From Brachyhypopomus gauderio (Eukaryota; Chordata; Actinopteri; Gymnotiformes; Hypopomidae), in the NCBI RefSeq assembly GCF_052324685.1, contig NC_135213.1, forward strand, positions 789,660 to 853,659: DNA of 64,000 bases. The letters run 5' to 3'. The notes under the pieces are model-generated. The model had not been told where the DNA came from. It worked only from the letters and a program-made list of their open reading frames with translations, and made no database searches. The position numbers were made by a program, and so were the translations under genes. This document shows positions 33,265 to 44,814 of the stretch, one piece after another (the stretch's first letter is position 1; each line of letters opens with the position of its first letter).

Positions 33265-34622
33265 CATAGGCGGAGCCAAAGCAGGGGCCGGGGTGGCACT
33301 GGACCCCCCTGAATTCTGATTGGCCACCCCAAGTGCCCCCCCAGATGACTGACATGTCACCGCATCGCACATCTTGTTGAGAGCCTGTTGCGTTTTGTAA
33401 TCGGTAATAATACTCAATGCTCAATTTCATTTAGCACATGCAAGCAGCAGGCACGACAGAGAAATTTTTTCAAACAAACGTGTTGTGCGGAATTCCGACT
33501 CCCCTCGTTTGCACACGCATAAAGACGCTACAGATGATATTCGGGAGGTACAGTGATTATAACTTAGTTCATTGAGCACACTAGTTTTGTCCTAACTAGA
33601 TATTTAGACATAATACTGCTGTAATACTGCGATGTCGTGATCCGAGGTGAACTTCGGTATAGCCAGTGTGTATTTTATTTAAAATAATTAACACCTTTGA
33701 GCCAATGTGGCTTTGGACATAGATAATGCAGTTTGCTGTGATGGATAATTAAAACCTAGCTCTTATTTATGCATAGAAACATAAATCGATAATATAATCT
33801 GTAGCGTCTTTATGCGGATAAACGAGGGTTGTCGGAATGCCCCACAACACCGGCTGAAAGCAAAAAGTGTCGTGAAATGCTACAGGCACCGTTCAGAAAC
33901 TGATCAGGGGTGAGTTTCCCAAAACGTTCTTAGCGCTAAGTAGGCTACTTCGTAACCCCGTACATTTCATACGAGGTTACGAAGTACTAGCGCTAAGAAC
34001 GTTTTGGGAAACTCACCCCAGTTCAGTTAAATGTGTTCAGTTCAGTAGATATATGCGGCTTTTAGCCCGGTGCAGCTTATAAAACATTTTCCTTTTTTTT
34101 TTTAACTCTGTAGGTGTGGGTAATAGAATGAATTATATTATAAATAAATAGTAAAAAAAAGACACTTTTCTAGGAAAAATAATATTATACTACACATTAC
34201 ATCTACAGTGGTTTCTTTGCCCCGACTTAGGTTTGTGTGACCGTGTCAGTGATGTAAGTTACTGAAATGTACTCGTGCAATTAATTATTTCAAAAACAGT
34301 CACTCACTGATCGAGGGAATGCTGAAAGCAGCTTTCCTATTTGGTATATTTGGATTGTAAGATATGCCAGAAGTAGCACATCTGTGTTTTTACTTTTACA
34401 TGTTGTACATTTTGCACATTGTTAAAAAACTGCAAATTTCATACACAAATCTGATCTCCTGCGTGCTTAAGATGTACTTGATATGAAAAGTATAACATTT
34501 ACAGATTTTGATTGCAATTGAATGCTTTTCTTAAATATACATTGTCATAGTCTATGGACCCCCTAAAATAGCTTTGGCCACCCTCTGGCCACCCCAAGGA
34601 TAAAAGTCTAGCTCCGCCACTG
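33265..34622. mobile_element. hAT element, TSD tgtatgac
   Basis: It begins CATAGGCGGAGCCAAAG and ends TAGCTCCGCCACTG. The octamer tgtatgac flanks it at 33257-33264 and 34623-34630. Near-terminal ggccaccccaag is repeated in inverted and direct form. The interior holds a palindromic MITE at 33906-34020 but no ORF of note. Confidence 0.8.
33906..34020. repeat. Palindromic MITE (copy 2)
   Basis: ggggtgagtttcccaaaacg at the left is mirrored by cgttttgggaaactcacccc at the right. The inner arms 'ttcttagcgcta' and 'tagcgctaagaa' also pair. The hairpin is ~115 bp and homologous to 25813-25916. It is inserted in the hAT at 33265-34622. Confidence 0.75.
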
Positions 34623-35057
34623 TGTATGACTGATGCTTTTTATGCAGGGTGTGTTCAGCCTGTTTGAGCAATACCAAATTATTATCAATAATTAGAGCAA
34701 CCACATACAATAATGAAGATAAAGATAAATAAGACACAATAATGATATGTGTTAAGGGGCATCGACCGGTGTTGTGGTCGCATACAAATGATGTCACGAC
34801 ACTACAACCTGCGCGCCAACAGCGACTCCACCCACATTGTGGTGGTCCAACATTGTAATGGAAACACAACGCGACCGTACAGTTCCGTTGCGAATCGATC
34901 CGTATCGAACCGTGCCGCGCCAAGCAGGCCCTAGTGGAAATGCGCCATAATACGATACAGACAGTGAATTACATAGGGCAGCGGTTCTCAAACTTTTTAG
35001 TCAAAGTACCACCAAAAAAACCATGCTTTGGGGGGGGTCGTCGAACGTAAGTTGTTA

Positions 35058-37042
35058 CTGTGCGTTCACACCGAAAGCGACGAGAGCGACACGGCGACAG
35101 GAAGTCATTCATCTTCAATGAGAGTGATCGACACCCAGTGATGCGGCGTGGCGCGACGCGAAGTGAGCGATTCGAGCGACACGAACAAGTTGAGCTTGGC
35201 TCAACTTTATGGAAATGAGCAGTGACGCGCGGCGGTGACTACCAATCTGAAAGTATGTTTGCACCCTCCTCCGAAACCGCACCTCTGACTTTGGTTCCTA
35301 CTGATTATTTGTTCCGATTGCAAAATGGAGGAGAGATTAATAGTGGCTGTCTCTGGATGTCCCGCACTTTACGATGTTTATTTTTGGAGGGAATACTGTT
35401 CATTTGTTAAAAAACATCTGCAATAAATTAGCGTATACCCTATTATTGGTTATGATTTTTTTAATTCCTGTTTGATATTTGGGACTGGGGTAAAAAGTAA
35501 AAAAATACATAAACATTTTAGGTTTATATACTATATGTGTTTTATACGCACACTATGTTTTATACACGCACTCCTTTATAATCGTGTGTCCTGTAATCAG
35601 GGCCGGCCCTTCCATTAGGCGATATAGGCAAATGGACAGCGCCGGCTGTCCAGGGGGGCGCTCGAGTGCATGCGGGTTTTTTTGTTTTTTTTTTTTTTTA
35701 ACAAATGAACAATTAATAAATGTGAAAACAAGCAAAGTCCACATAATCATAATTTCATTGTTTAATAATATTAGTCAAATTAATTATTCTTATAATAACA
35801 ACACACGACACCTATCACCCGCGCACCATCCCGACCTCCCCCGCGCACCTCGTTACTGTTTCTCTGTACACCACAGAGTGAGTGACATCTCCCTGTAAAG
35901 ACCTCAAAAAGGCAGAAGTCCTCTGGTGCCCAGGGTAGAAAAATGAGAAACATGGAGGAGGAAAGGCGGCAAAAAACAGGTAATATAATGGTAATATGTG
36001 ATGAATTAACACTATACCATTGGCGAAGCGTCAGGGACTTCAACGCCTTCTCTGAAGGTTAATTGATCTTAAAAAGGATGCTTTATCTATTATATGTAAT
36101 ATATGTTAATAACGCTTCACCAATAATTTGTATTTTTCCTATAAATCGGCTTTCAAATCCACTTTTCGTACTTGTGCTTGAAAAAAACCTCAGCGGTGAA
36201 ATAAAAAATCAACCAATCAGAATATTTCACACCGTTTTTTCTAGGTAAAAGAGAGAAAGGCCCTTTTACATTGAGAGCTTTTATTATAGATTGGCAGTTT
36301 TATCAACCAATCATATTATCGAATTAGAATCGTGGGGGCGTGCTGCAATGGTCTCTCATTTTTATTTGAAACAAATCCAAAATGTTGCCAATCTGTAGCT
36401 GTTGTGTTTTTCTTTGAAACCAGCTCGCTTGACTCACAACTAACACTCAATCGTCATTGTGGCTTTTTCCCCTCTGTATGATCTGTCATCATACTGCCCA
36501 ATCCTAGTAGGTGCAATGATTAGCTTAGCTTAAAATAAATATATACTGTTCATTGCGGATGCACTTTTGAAATAATAATGTTGCAGTAGGCAAATTGCCC
36601 TGATTTGCACTGGTGGTAGTTGTTGTTTTTAATTTATTTTTTTTATTTATTATTAATATTTAAAAGTTGTTCTCTGCACTACGTTATGTAAAATAGTTTT
36701 TAAATATTTTTTGTGCAACACCTTTATATTTATTGCTTGTTATATGGTAATATTTAAGTCATTTGCTTTTTATTTGTTTCTTTAATAGTGACACAATCAA
36801 CCCGATGATTGATGATACAGGGGGCACCAACCAAAATCTCGCCTAGGGCACCACATTGGTCAGGGCCGGCTCTGCCTGTAATCAATAGATTAAAATAAAT
36901 ACTGCGTCCTGCTTTAAAAACGTGATTTGCATATCTGTCACGTGCTGCATGCCGGCGTGATGTTGGACACGCCCCCACGCGACGCGATGCTGGCGACTCG
37001 GCGACGGAGAGCGATTTTATCCCTTTCGGTGTGAACGCACAG
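35058..37042. mobile_element. Harbinger-like element, TSD TTA
   Basis: CTGTGCGTTCACACCGAAAG at the left is mirrored by TTTCGGTGTGAACGCACAG at the right; TTA flanks it at 35055-35057 and 37043-37045. Its outer parts are rich in gcgac/cgag motifs. It hosts the hAT at 35598-36874. No transposase frame is visible. Confidence 0.8.
35598..36874. mobile_element. hAT element, TSD cctgtaat
   Basis: CAGGGCCGGCCCTTCC at the left and GGTCAGGGCCGGCTCTG at the right are imperfect inverted repeats. The octamer cctgtaat flanks it at 35590-35597 and 36875-36882. Inside, 36020-36125 is a small foldback (cattggcgaagcgt / acgcttcaccaat). No transposase. Confidence 0.85.
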
Positions 37043-37262
37043 TTACGGGGGGGACGACGACACGAATTAAGTATATCGCGATCTATCGATCGCCGGTGGT
37101 TGGCGCCAGAGCGAACTAGTAACTCATTTAATCATAGATGTAGATCAGAGGTAAATAAACTAGATTTTTTTTCGGCGTGAGAAATCGGATGTGTGGCGTG
37201 AGAGCGTGTGAAGACGGTCAAATGCGTGTGTCTCACGCTCAATGCGTGAGAGTTGGCAACCC
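37043..37262. repeat. Dispersed cgatcgatcgcc repeat (copy 4), split by a Harbinger-like insertion
   Basis: It continues the G-rich gaacgtaagttgtta block at 35041-35057 after the Harbinger-like insertion: atatcgcgatctatcgatcgcc, ggtggttggcgcc, aactagtaactcatt, and a tgtctcacgctcaatgcgtgagagttggcaacc end. Confidence 0.55.
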
Positions 37263-37620
37263 TGCTCATTACACACATATGTTATAATGTAGTTCTCCTG
37301 TAGTTCGTGTTGGTAGTGGTTTACAGAACAAAAAGTCTTTGCGCGACATGCCCTCATATCGCACGTAAACGATCAAGTTTGCTAAATCTGCGACATCTAT
37401 GGATTCATCTAACTGCAGTGAGAAGCATTTACTCATTTTAATTCTCTCGGTCAATGTTTGTCTGATGTTGTGCGCCATTTCATCAATTCTGCGAGTGACT
37501 GTGTTGTTTGAAAGAGGCACCAGGTCGAGCTGTTTAGCGACATTTTCTCCGCACATAATACGAGTCATCCCTTTTGCCAATGGTAAACAAAAGTTCCTCA
37601 CCAATTGTGTGGGGCTTACC

Positions 37621-40600
37621 TATGGAGCTATTATAGTGTCACCAGAACCTGAACCTGAAATCATTATTACTTGAAAAACCAGTCTGTAAAATCCTCGCAG
37701 GTATGCAAAAATTCGAGTTAAAATTCAGGTTCAGGTCGAAATTCAGGTTCGGGTCGCAATTCAGGTTCGGGTCGAAATTCAGGTTCGGGTCGTAATTCAG
37801 GTTCGGGTCGAAATTCAGGTTTGGGTTGAAATGCGGTTCATCCGGGATACGTAGGATGAGCAAACAAACTCAGAGCTAATCGAACTGCATCTGGCCAATC
37901 ACAAAACATATCAGAGGTCATTGGGAGGCGCGTCTTTCTGCTAAATTTCCTGTAAGAGTGCGGTCCCTGTTTGGCGTGTAAGTAGCATGTAAGCAGCACG
38001 AAAGTGACCACTGTGCCACCCAGAAATGGCACCTTGTGGCATCTGCCACATAATCGTGGCACTTATTGTGGCCAGTGCTGCCTGACTGTGGTCTCTGTTG
38101 TCCAGAAACGCCGCCTGCCTCTGCTGACAGACATCTAAAGACTCTTGGGTGACTGCGTATCGGCCACTCGCTTAAAATCATCCCGACGATGATTGTAAAT
38201 GACAGCCTTATATTTATTTATTTGTTTATTTGTTTATTATTGAATATTTGCTTATTCTGCTACCTCCTGTTATCGCTGAACTAAACTTTCGGCACGAGAC
38301 TTTCAGCGCGAGCTCTTCAGCGCGAGTTCTTCTGTGCACGTTCGATGTACGTTGCTCCAGAGTTTGAAAAAACACAAGAATAAACGAATTACTTGTTTGT
38401 TATATCCTTGTTGACACTTGTGGAAGATATTTTACTGTAGTTTGCTTCATTTTTTTTGTGTTGTTGTATGTCAAATGTAAAACAAAGTTCAAACTTAGCG
38501 CCCTTGGAAGCAGAAGGAGGTAGGAAGAAAAATTGTATTAATCCAAAAGAGTGATTTATTTAATTTAAAACGAAGGGAGATGTGATTGTTGTTTTGTTTT
38601 CAGTAAGAGCTGCGGCTCATAACAAAGTTGAGTTCATGTGCAAGTTTGCTAGGAGTGACGCATTTAAAGTTTGGACCCTGTTCTACACATTATCTGTGAG
38701 GTATGGTGCTAGGGCATTTGTGTTTATTTTTTATTTTTTGCCACATTTTGTAGTTTTCACGGTGTCAAATGTCGGTGGCGAAAAGGAGGAGAGAATAAAG
38801 ATACACCAGTCGAAGCTCCGAGCATTGTTTGTGTGATTAATCCAAGTGGTCCGCTACACGGATGACTAAAGCGAACATACCAGAGAACGAGTTCAGATAA
38901 ACACGAAAACACTCAAACTTACCCATGCACAGTGGCGTGCACAATTAGACCTCAGGTGGTGCTAAAGCACCACCAACTCTGCCCTTTTTCAACGAAAGTG
39001 CCCTTTTGAAACTTCGTTTTTTATTATTATTATTATCATTTTACTGAGGTCGGTTTGAAATGATCTTTTGAAAACCTGAGCGATTAAAAACAATGCCCTG
39101 AAATGAGACCCCACCTCGCACACACCCGACCTCTCTCTTCCTTTAACACCAGATGCGCTGCAGCAGCAGTTCAGTTCAGCGAGTGGAAGGAAGCGTCTTC
39201 AGCACAGCACACACGGTCACAGATAGACTTCTTCTCCCGTGCCCCACCAGCCAGGTCACATACACATCAAGTAAAATCGTACCGTTTGCCCTCTAAGCCC
39301 AACGTGAAATCATTTTGTTGTGCAGTAAAATGTCTCATACAGCACCAAACTACTAAGCATTTTTAGCCGATGGTCACCTGATAAACTAGTCGCACTAGCC
39401 CAAATCAATGATAGATAACGTGAGGACGACCACATACAAATAATTAAGGTAGAGTTTGCAAATCTATGTGTTAAGCTGAACGTTTTCTGTTGTATAGGTT
39501 TTGTTAGGCAACATAAATTAACACATTCGTTTGTGAAAGAAGAAACGGGAAGTTCCCCATTACCTGTGAAAAATGTCCATCTGCATTTGTGTAATGACAA
39601 CAGTCAGTAGCCTATAACTTCTCATACTTTTTGGTCTTTTTACTGTCTTAATTGTAGGCCTATATTGATTTACTAATTGCAAAATATATGCGGCAATGCC
39701 TGCAGACAGTGGAGGGTAAACAGAAGTTAACTGAAGGACAATGACTATAGTTAATATTGCATATGGATTTTATCAGTTGGCGGCGGTGTGACTTTTTCCA
39801 TTGAAAACTCACGTTTAGAGAATGTTACTAATAAAAGTCAAATTTCATTCAACATGCGCTTGTAGTTTTTTTATAAAGAATTGTTCCACGTGCGCTAAAA
39901 AGTGACCCCCCCCCCCCTTCCCCCCAGCACTTGCCCCCCAAAATGTCTGTTGCCCATTGCCCATGCACACACCACATACTCTCATACAGAACACATACTC
40001 TTTAACGATAATGTCGAATTTAGATTAGTGGTAGACAATGAGTGGCAGTAACCGCTCGGTGGTTGATGGCTGATGCTGCGGTGTTACGTGAACTGTGGAT
40101 TTTGGGGAGGTTGTTTTCTCTTTCGGTTAATTTTGATTTAACAGGTGGATTGCCTCGGTACGGGTGGATTCTGTCGGCCAATCGAAGATCGTGATTTGGA
40201 TGAGGGGGAGGATATTCGGCTTCATAATCTGCATGACGGAGTTGCTGGAAGTTGCCGGGAGGCGACGCGAGCATTTACTGCCTTTACGGTTGTGTGTGTG
40301 ACTTTTGAGAAACTGTAACTCATGATTCTCATGTGAGAGGTGAGGGTTTGTGCGATAGCTTTTGTCATGAATTGTCATGAATAGCGTTGTGAAAATCGCC
40401 ACCATGGAGTAAGAACGTAGTAGCATGTGCACACTTATATAGACACCCATGCAGGGATGTTTTATAAGAAATACCAGTATAGAGGCGAGCACCGTGTATG
40501 TATATTTGTTTGAGATTATCGTCGTAGATATATTTTCTTTATTTATGTTAGTAAGGTGTGAGTCTTGCTTTGTTAACTTAGTGTAGTATATTTTGTTTCT

Positions 40601-41767
40601 TTTCTTTGGTGCCGTCTACTGCTCCTTTCCTTGGTTGGTTTATGGTTAATCGTGTATTTTTGTACGTACGTGTCTGTTCAGTGTTTTGCTGCGTAGAAAA
40701 GGCTCTTCTACCCATTACCACTCTGCAGTAAAGAGTTCTTACGTATCCGTCTGGTTTTCACGTTCTTCTTTAATTTCATCTTGTCCACTATGCATATGCT
40801 ACTACCCCACACCCCAAACCTAGACCCATGACATCGTGGGGTCGTAACAGACTAACAATAGAAACCAATACAAAGCGAAATATACTACAAATTGCACAAA
40901 TACTAAATGCGATGCCATTCGCTCGCAGAGGTTTAAATGACACTGATGGCGTGTAGGAACATTCACTGATAACCATACATCTATAATAATAAACCCTTTA
41001 AATTTAGTGCTGTCGTTAACAGTCTACCACTGTAGATTCACGTACCCTCCTATAATCTTAATTCGACGTTATCGCTAAACAGTATTCTGAACTAGTAATA
41101 TAGAGCTGTCTCGCTGGATGTCGGCTAGTATTTCACTCAACATAATTTTTAAACAAAAGTTATGAACCATCTTCATTTCAACAAATGGCGATTCGGAGCT
41201 CGTCTGGATGATTTTAAGCGAGTGGCCGATACGCAGTCACCCAAGACTCTTTAGATGTCTGTCAGCAGAGGCAGGCGGCTTTCTGGACAATGGAGACCAC
41301 AGTCACGCAGCACTGGCCACAATAAGTGCCACGATTATGTGGCAGATGCCACAAGGTGCCATTTCTGGGTGGCACAGTTGTCACTTTCGTGCTGCTTACA
41401 TGCTACTTACACGCCAAACAGGGACCGCACTCTTACTGGAAATTTAGCAGAAAGACGCGCCTCCCAATGACATCTGATATGTTTTGTGATTGGCCAGATG
41501 CAGTTTGATTAGCTCAGAGTTTGTTTGCTCATCCTACGTATCCCGGATGAACCGCATTTCAACCTGAACCTGAATTTCGACCCGAACCTGAATTTCGACC
41601 CGAACCTGAATTGCGACCCGAACCTGAATTGCGACCCGAACCTGAATTTCGACCTGAACCTGAATTTTAACTCGAATTTTTGCATACCTGCGAGGATTTT
41701 ACAGACTGTTTTTTCAAGTAATAATGATTTCAGGTTCAGGTTCTGGTGACACTATAATAGCTCCATA
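37621..41767. mobile_element. 4.1-kb element with ~570-bp terminal inverted repeats and 6-bp TSD
   Basis: Left arm 37621-38190 and right arm about 41200-41767 are reverse complements of each other at high identity. The element begins TATGGAGCTATTATAGTG. Target duplication is cttacc (37615-37620, 41768-41773). Each arm contains an 18-bp minisatellite (ttcaggttcgggtcgaaa type; 37721-37825 and 41565-41670), open in one frame as repeated DPNLN. The ~3-kb interior has no ORF with recognisable domains (one 84-codon frame at 38582-38836) and hosts a hAT at 38930-39959. The superfamily is unassigned. Long arms and a 6-bp duplication occur in Polinton and Dada/IS3EU groups, but the termini do not identify one. 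Confidence 0.75.
38930..39959. mobile_element. hAT element, TSD cccatgca
   Basis: It begins CAGTGGCGTGCACAA and ends GTTGCCCATTG, flanked by the octamer cccatgca at 38922-38929 and 39960-39967. An 'AGCACCACC'-type subterminal sequence and a C-rich run at 39906-39925 are present. No transposase ORF. It lies inside the 37621-41767 element. Confidence 0.7.
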
Positions 41768-42036
41768 CTTACCCGCTTTGGCAATCCGCAAACTAGCACG
41801 GTAGGAGGCTTCCTGTGCCTTGGAGACTGGGCTCGCTGTAGGCTATTCTTTATTGTGGATTTGCGCTGTTTCAGATCTTTTAGTTTCTGAATTTCAGGAC
41901 TTGTCATAATTCTGTTTTAATAAAAAAAATGTTTTGTGTAAAAAAAAAAAAAACTCAAAACATCTTTTATTTTCCGATCTCATCTGGCGTACAACCGCGG
42001 GGTGCTCTGCACGCGTACCACAGTTTGAGAACCAGC

Positions 42037-42727
42037 CTATAGGGAATCTGAATTATCCACTGAAAAAGTGGACAACGCTACAAAATGGAGGAGTACCACA
42101 CCCAGAGTACCAAAGAAAAAGACGTCACAAGACGTTTTAGCTGGAACAAAAAAAGATCAATGTCTAACTACGACTTAAAATCGTGATTTACAATAACTCA
42201 TTAGCGTATAGCCTATCTGACCCAGTTTATTATTTTTATAATATTGCTATGCGATCGAAGGTGTTCCTGTTTTGGGTCAGACATTATTTATGTAACTAAC
42301 ATACTTCATCACAACCTACAGTTACATTAGTCCAACTTTGGATTGACTTTATAATTGAACACCGAACTCTGAACTCACAAGCCATATTGCTTTAAACTGC
42401 ACCAACATTCAATTTTATCCAAATTTAAAAACTTTATGTATGAACTTACCCGCAAATACTGTAAAACGTTTGTATTTTAAGAACACTCCTAATGTCATCA
42501 GGTTTAGAAATGCTTTCGTTTTCGTTTTTAAAGGCGTAAACTAGAGGTGGGCGGATCGATCGAGGAGGCCAGGCCTGTGAGCTCCGCTCCGCTCCGTTAG
42601 AGGGCGATAGACGAGCTCGCGTTGGTGACGGCGTCGTGATGAAGAAGAGTGACGTCCCAGGTCTCCGCACGACTCTGCGCTCTTGTGTCCCTGACCTCTG
42701 TGGGCTGCGGTGTAAAACTCGGGGAAA
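42037..42727. other. Transition from transposon block to atp5me
   Basis: The last recognisable transposon ends at 42036. From about 42540 the sequence becomes GC-rich (gggcggatcgatcgagg, ctccgctccgctccg), consistent with a TATA-less housekeeping promoter just upstream of the atp5me start at 42728. No further genes are visible. Confidence 0.4.
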
Positions 42728-43984
42728 ATGGTCCCTCCTGTGCAGGTTTCGCCTCTGATTAAGGTGGGTCACTAACTGTTAGTGTAACATCGAAGATCCT
42801 TTCCATTCTGATAACGTTTTTTTTTTATCGTTGTTGTCACCAAATCTCAAGCTAAATGCTAACAGCTAAGCGTGGCTAGCTCGCCTGCTAGTTGTTATTT
42901 ATACAGATGGCTGGTGTGTTAGGACTCATTAATCAGGGTTTGTTTTTATGTATGTGTGTTTTCACTTTGTCGTGCAATATCTTTGTCCTTGCAGACCGCT
43001 AGATATTCTGCGTTGCTAGTGGGAATCATCTATGGCAAAAAGAGATACGGTGAGTTTCTTCGTTCACTCTACAAACTTAGAATTTATTTATTTGACTCAC
43101 AGCTAAAGCAAAATTTAAAAAAAAACAGTGAAATAAAATATAAGCTACACTGTCAGTTTTGTGTTGCATACTTTATAGGAGTTGCTCCATGGTCAGGCAG
43201 TCATTAGATTACAACTTGTTAATATCTCAAATCAAACAGACGCGAATTTAGACTTGTTGCAGTTTTAATCAACACATGAATGCCTGACATTTCTTGACAC
43301 TTTACGGAAGCGAAACCCACAGAATATTGATGCAGTACTGAAAGACTGACCTCTGAAGAGCAAAGATGAGAGTGTGACACTCCTCTGCGTTTGAGACAGA
43401 CCTCCAAAACACAAGCTGAACCCCAGAACAACACATACAAGTGGCTCTTGCCCTTGAGTACGCTCCGGTTTAGGTTCAGCAAGAGATCAGCCCAGGCCTC
43501 AATTCCTAGGCCAACACAACTACTATTAGTCCATACATATGCTGGGACAAGTTAAATCTGAGAACTATAGAATCACACACAAGACTTGGTGGACATGCAA
43601 CCTGTTCCAGATCACATAAATCCTGTTGTGTGACTGTCGTGATCTGTTCCAGATTACCTGAAGCCCGTTGCAGAGGAGGAGCGGCGGGTGGAGGAGGAAG
43701 AGAAGAAAGTGAGGGAGGAAAAAGAGCGGATAGCCAAACAGCTGGCAGAGGGTAAAAATGGCTCATGTCCTGTATCACTGAGCACCAGGGGCCTGTCACA
43801 GGCCTCTCCATTTTAAACTGCCTCAGTCCAGATCTTAAGATGTGATTCAGTCCTAAGAACCATTAGTGGGCTGGTGATATGGTGAAAGCCTGTGGTTGTC
43901 AAGGTGTTTGTCTCCCTGTTTATTGTGTAACACTTTTTCCCCTTTTTCTCCACTCTAGCGAGCGAAGATACGATCTTGAAGTGA
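42728..43984 (+). CDS. atp5me: ATP synthase membrane subunit e, 4 exons, 71 aa
   Basis: Exons: 42728-42763, 42995-43049, 43653-43751 and 43959-43984, all with GT/AG borders and consistent phases. The product begins MVPPVQVSPLIKTARYSALL, continues LVGIIYGKKRYDYLKPVAEE, and ends in a charged coiled coil (EEEEKKVREEKERIAKQL) and SEDTILK. This is subunit e of the mitochondrial F1Fo ATP synthase. It is a small inner-membrane protein with one N-terminal helix carrying the GxxxG-like motif region; with subunit g it promotes dimerisation of the complex and cristae shaping. Length equals the vertebrate family norm (~70). The start is set by the first ATG (gaaaATGG) after a GC-rich leader. It is convergent with idua. 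In human, ATP5ME and IDUA are also close on 4p16.3, so synteny is conserved. Confidence 0.95.
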
Positions 43985-44433
43985 ATGCTCTACAACAGAC
44001 CACCTGTTCTGGATCCACTCCAGATTCCCCTGCACCTCTCACTCACCTTTTAAAAAGAATAATAGTTATATAAACTGATCAGTTGTCCTCAGAGCGTCTG
44101 AACGCTTCCGCTTGATATACTTGAACAAGCTTTTGAGTGTTTTGTGTTCAGAGATTCGGTGTCCCATCCCAGTGGTTTATCCATGCTAGTGTTTTCCTAC
44201 CCACCCCTGACTCATCTGAAATCCACCCCCCAACCGCCCCCACCCTCCTGCAGTCCTCAGCTGGTTCACCTGTATCAGCCAGAGAGACCAGCATGGAGAC
44301 CAGCATCCAAGCATCCACCAGGATTCGACAGCAGTGTACAAAATAGGCTTTTATTGCTCACATTTAAAAATTCCCCTCACCAATGTTAAACTGGGGTGAT
44401 TGAGATTGGCTCTGAAGACCATGATTATTCTGA

Positions 44434-44445
44434 TTTATTAATAAA
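44434..44445. terminator. Palindromic bidirectional polyadenylation signal
   Basis: TTTATTAATAAA is its own reverse complement. It offers AATAAA on the plus strand (44440-44445) for atp5me, 456 bp after its stop, and AATAAA on the minus strand (44434-44439) for idua, about 376 bp after its stop. Another minus-strand AATAAA lies near 44350. Which signal is used is inference. Confidence 0.6.
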
Positions 44446-44814
44446 TAATGTTCATCCGATTGGATTTGTGGTTTGTGATTCATCAGAGCTGAGGTGAAAG
44501 CTGTTCTACAAGTTGGCTGTTTTCTGGAGGAATAGTGTTTATGGCACAGACTGTACAGGTCATGTGGAGCAAATAGCTTTAACTGGGATTACTAAAGTAG
44601 CTCTGCTGTCCTCTTCACATGTGGGGATAAGCTGGGGTTCTGAGTGTGTCTCCATCAGCAGTGCTCTGTGTCTATGGCTCCATTGGAGAGAGAGTTAGCA
44701 GAGGGTGGTGTGTGTGCATCCAAGACCATTGGCAGGGCAGTAAGTCAGTAGAGGCTAGTGTGTGTGTAGTGTTCCGTAGGGGAGTAAATCAGCAGAGGTA
44801 GGTGTGTGTGTCCT

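Larger units (their letters stand above)
31142..34947 (+). mobile_element. PIF/Harbinger element carrying only its Myb/SANT gene, TSD taa
   Basis: The left end TGGCCCATTTCCACTAGGG and the right end CCCTAGTGGAAATGCGCCA are inverted repeats; taa flanks both (31139-31141, 34948-34950), the 3-bp target of Harbinger elements. The element encodes a Myb/SANT-like protein but no DDE transposase. Two hATs (31212-32008, 33265-34622) are inserted in it. The stretch 34631-34850 has no gene. Confidence 0.75.
37290..41835 (-). pseudogene. hAT transposase fragment, split by the 4.1-kb element
   Basis: Minus-strand text on the right (41835-41774) reads SKAQEASYRASLRIAKAG. After the insertion it continues in the same frame at 37614-37290 with KPHTIGEELLFTIG, NTVTRRIDEMAHNIRQTL and MSKCFSLQLDESIDVADLAN. 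These are the conserved central blocks of ZBED5/SCAND3-like hAT transposases, including the catalytic Asp in QLDES. GGTAAG occurs once in the uninterrupted frame and twice around the insertion, which proves the target duplication. Both protein ends are missing. Confidence 0.75.
34979..42036 (-). mobile_element. 7-kb hAT element with nested insertions
   Basis: The left end is CAGCGGTTCTCAAACTTTTT (34979) and the right end cagtttgagaaccagc (42036). Flanks are acataggg (34971-34978) and ctataggg (42037-42044), a decayed 8-bp duplication matching at 6 positions. It contains a hAT transposase fragment on the minus strand, the dispersed repeat split by a Harbinger-like element, and the 4.1-kb inverted-repeat element. 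The MITE at 8636-8916 is its deletion derivative. Confidence 0.7.
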
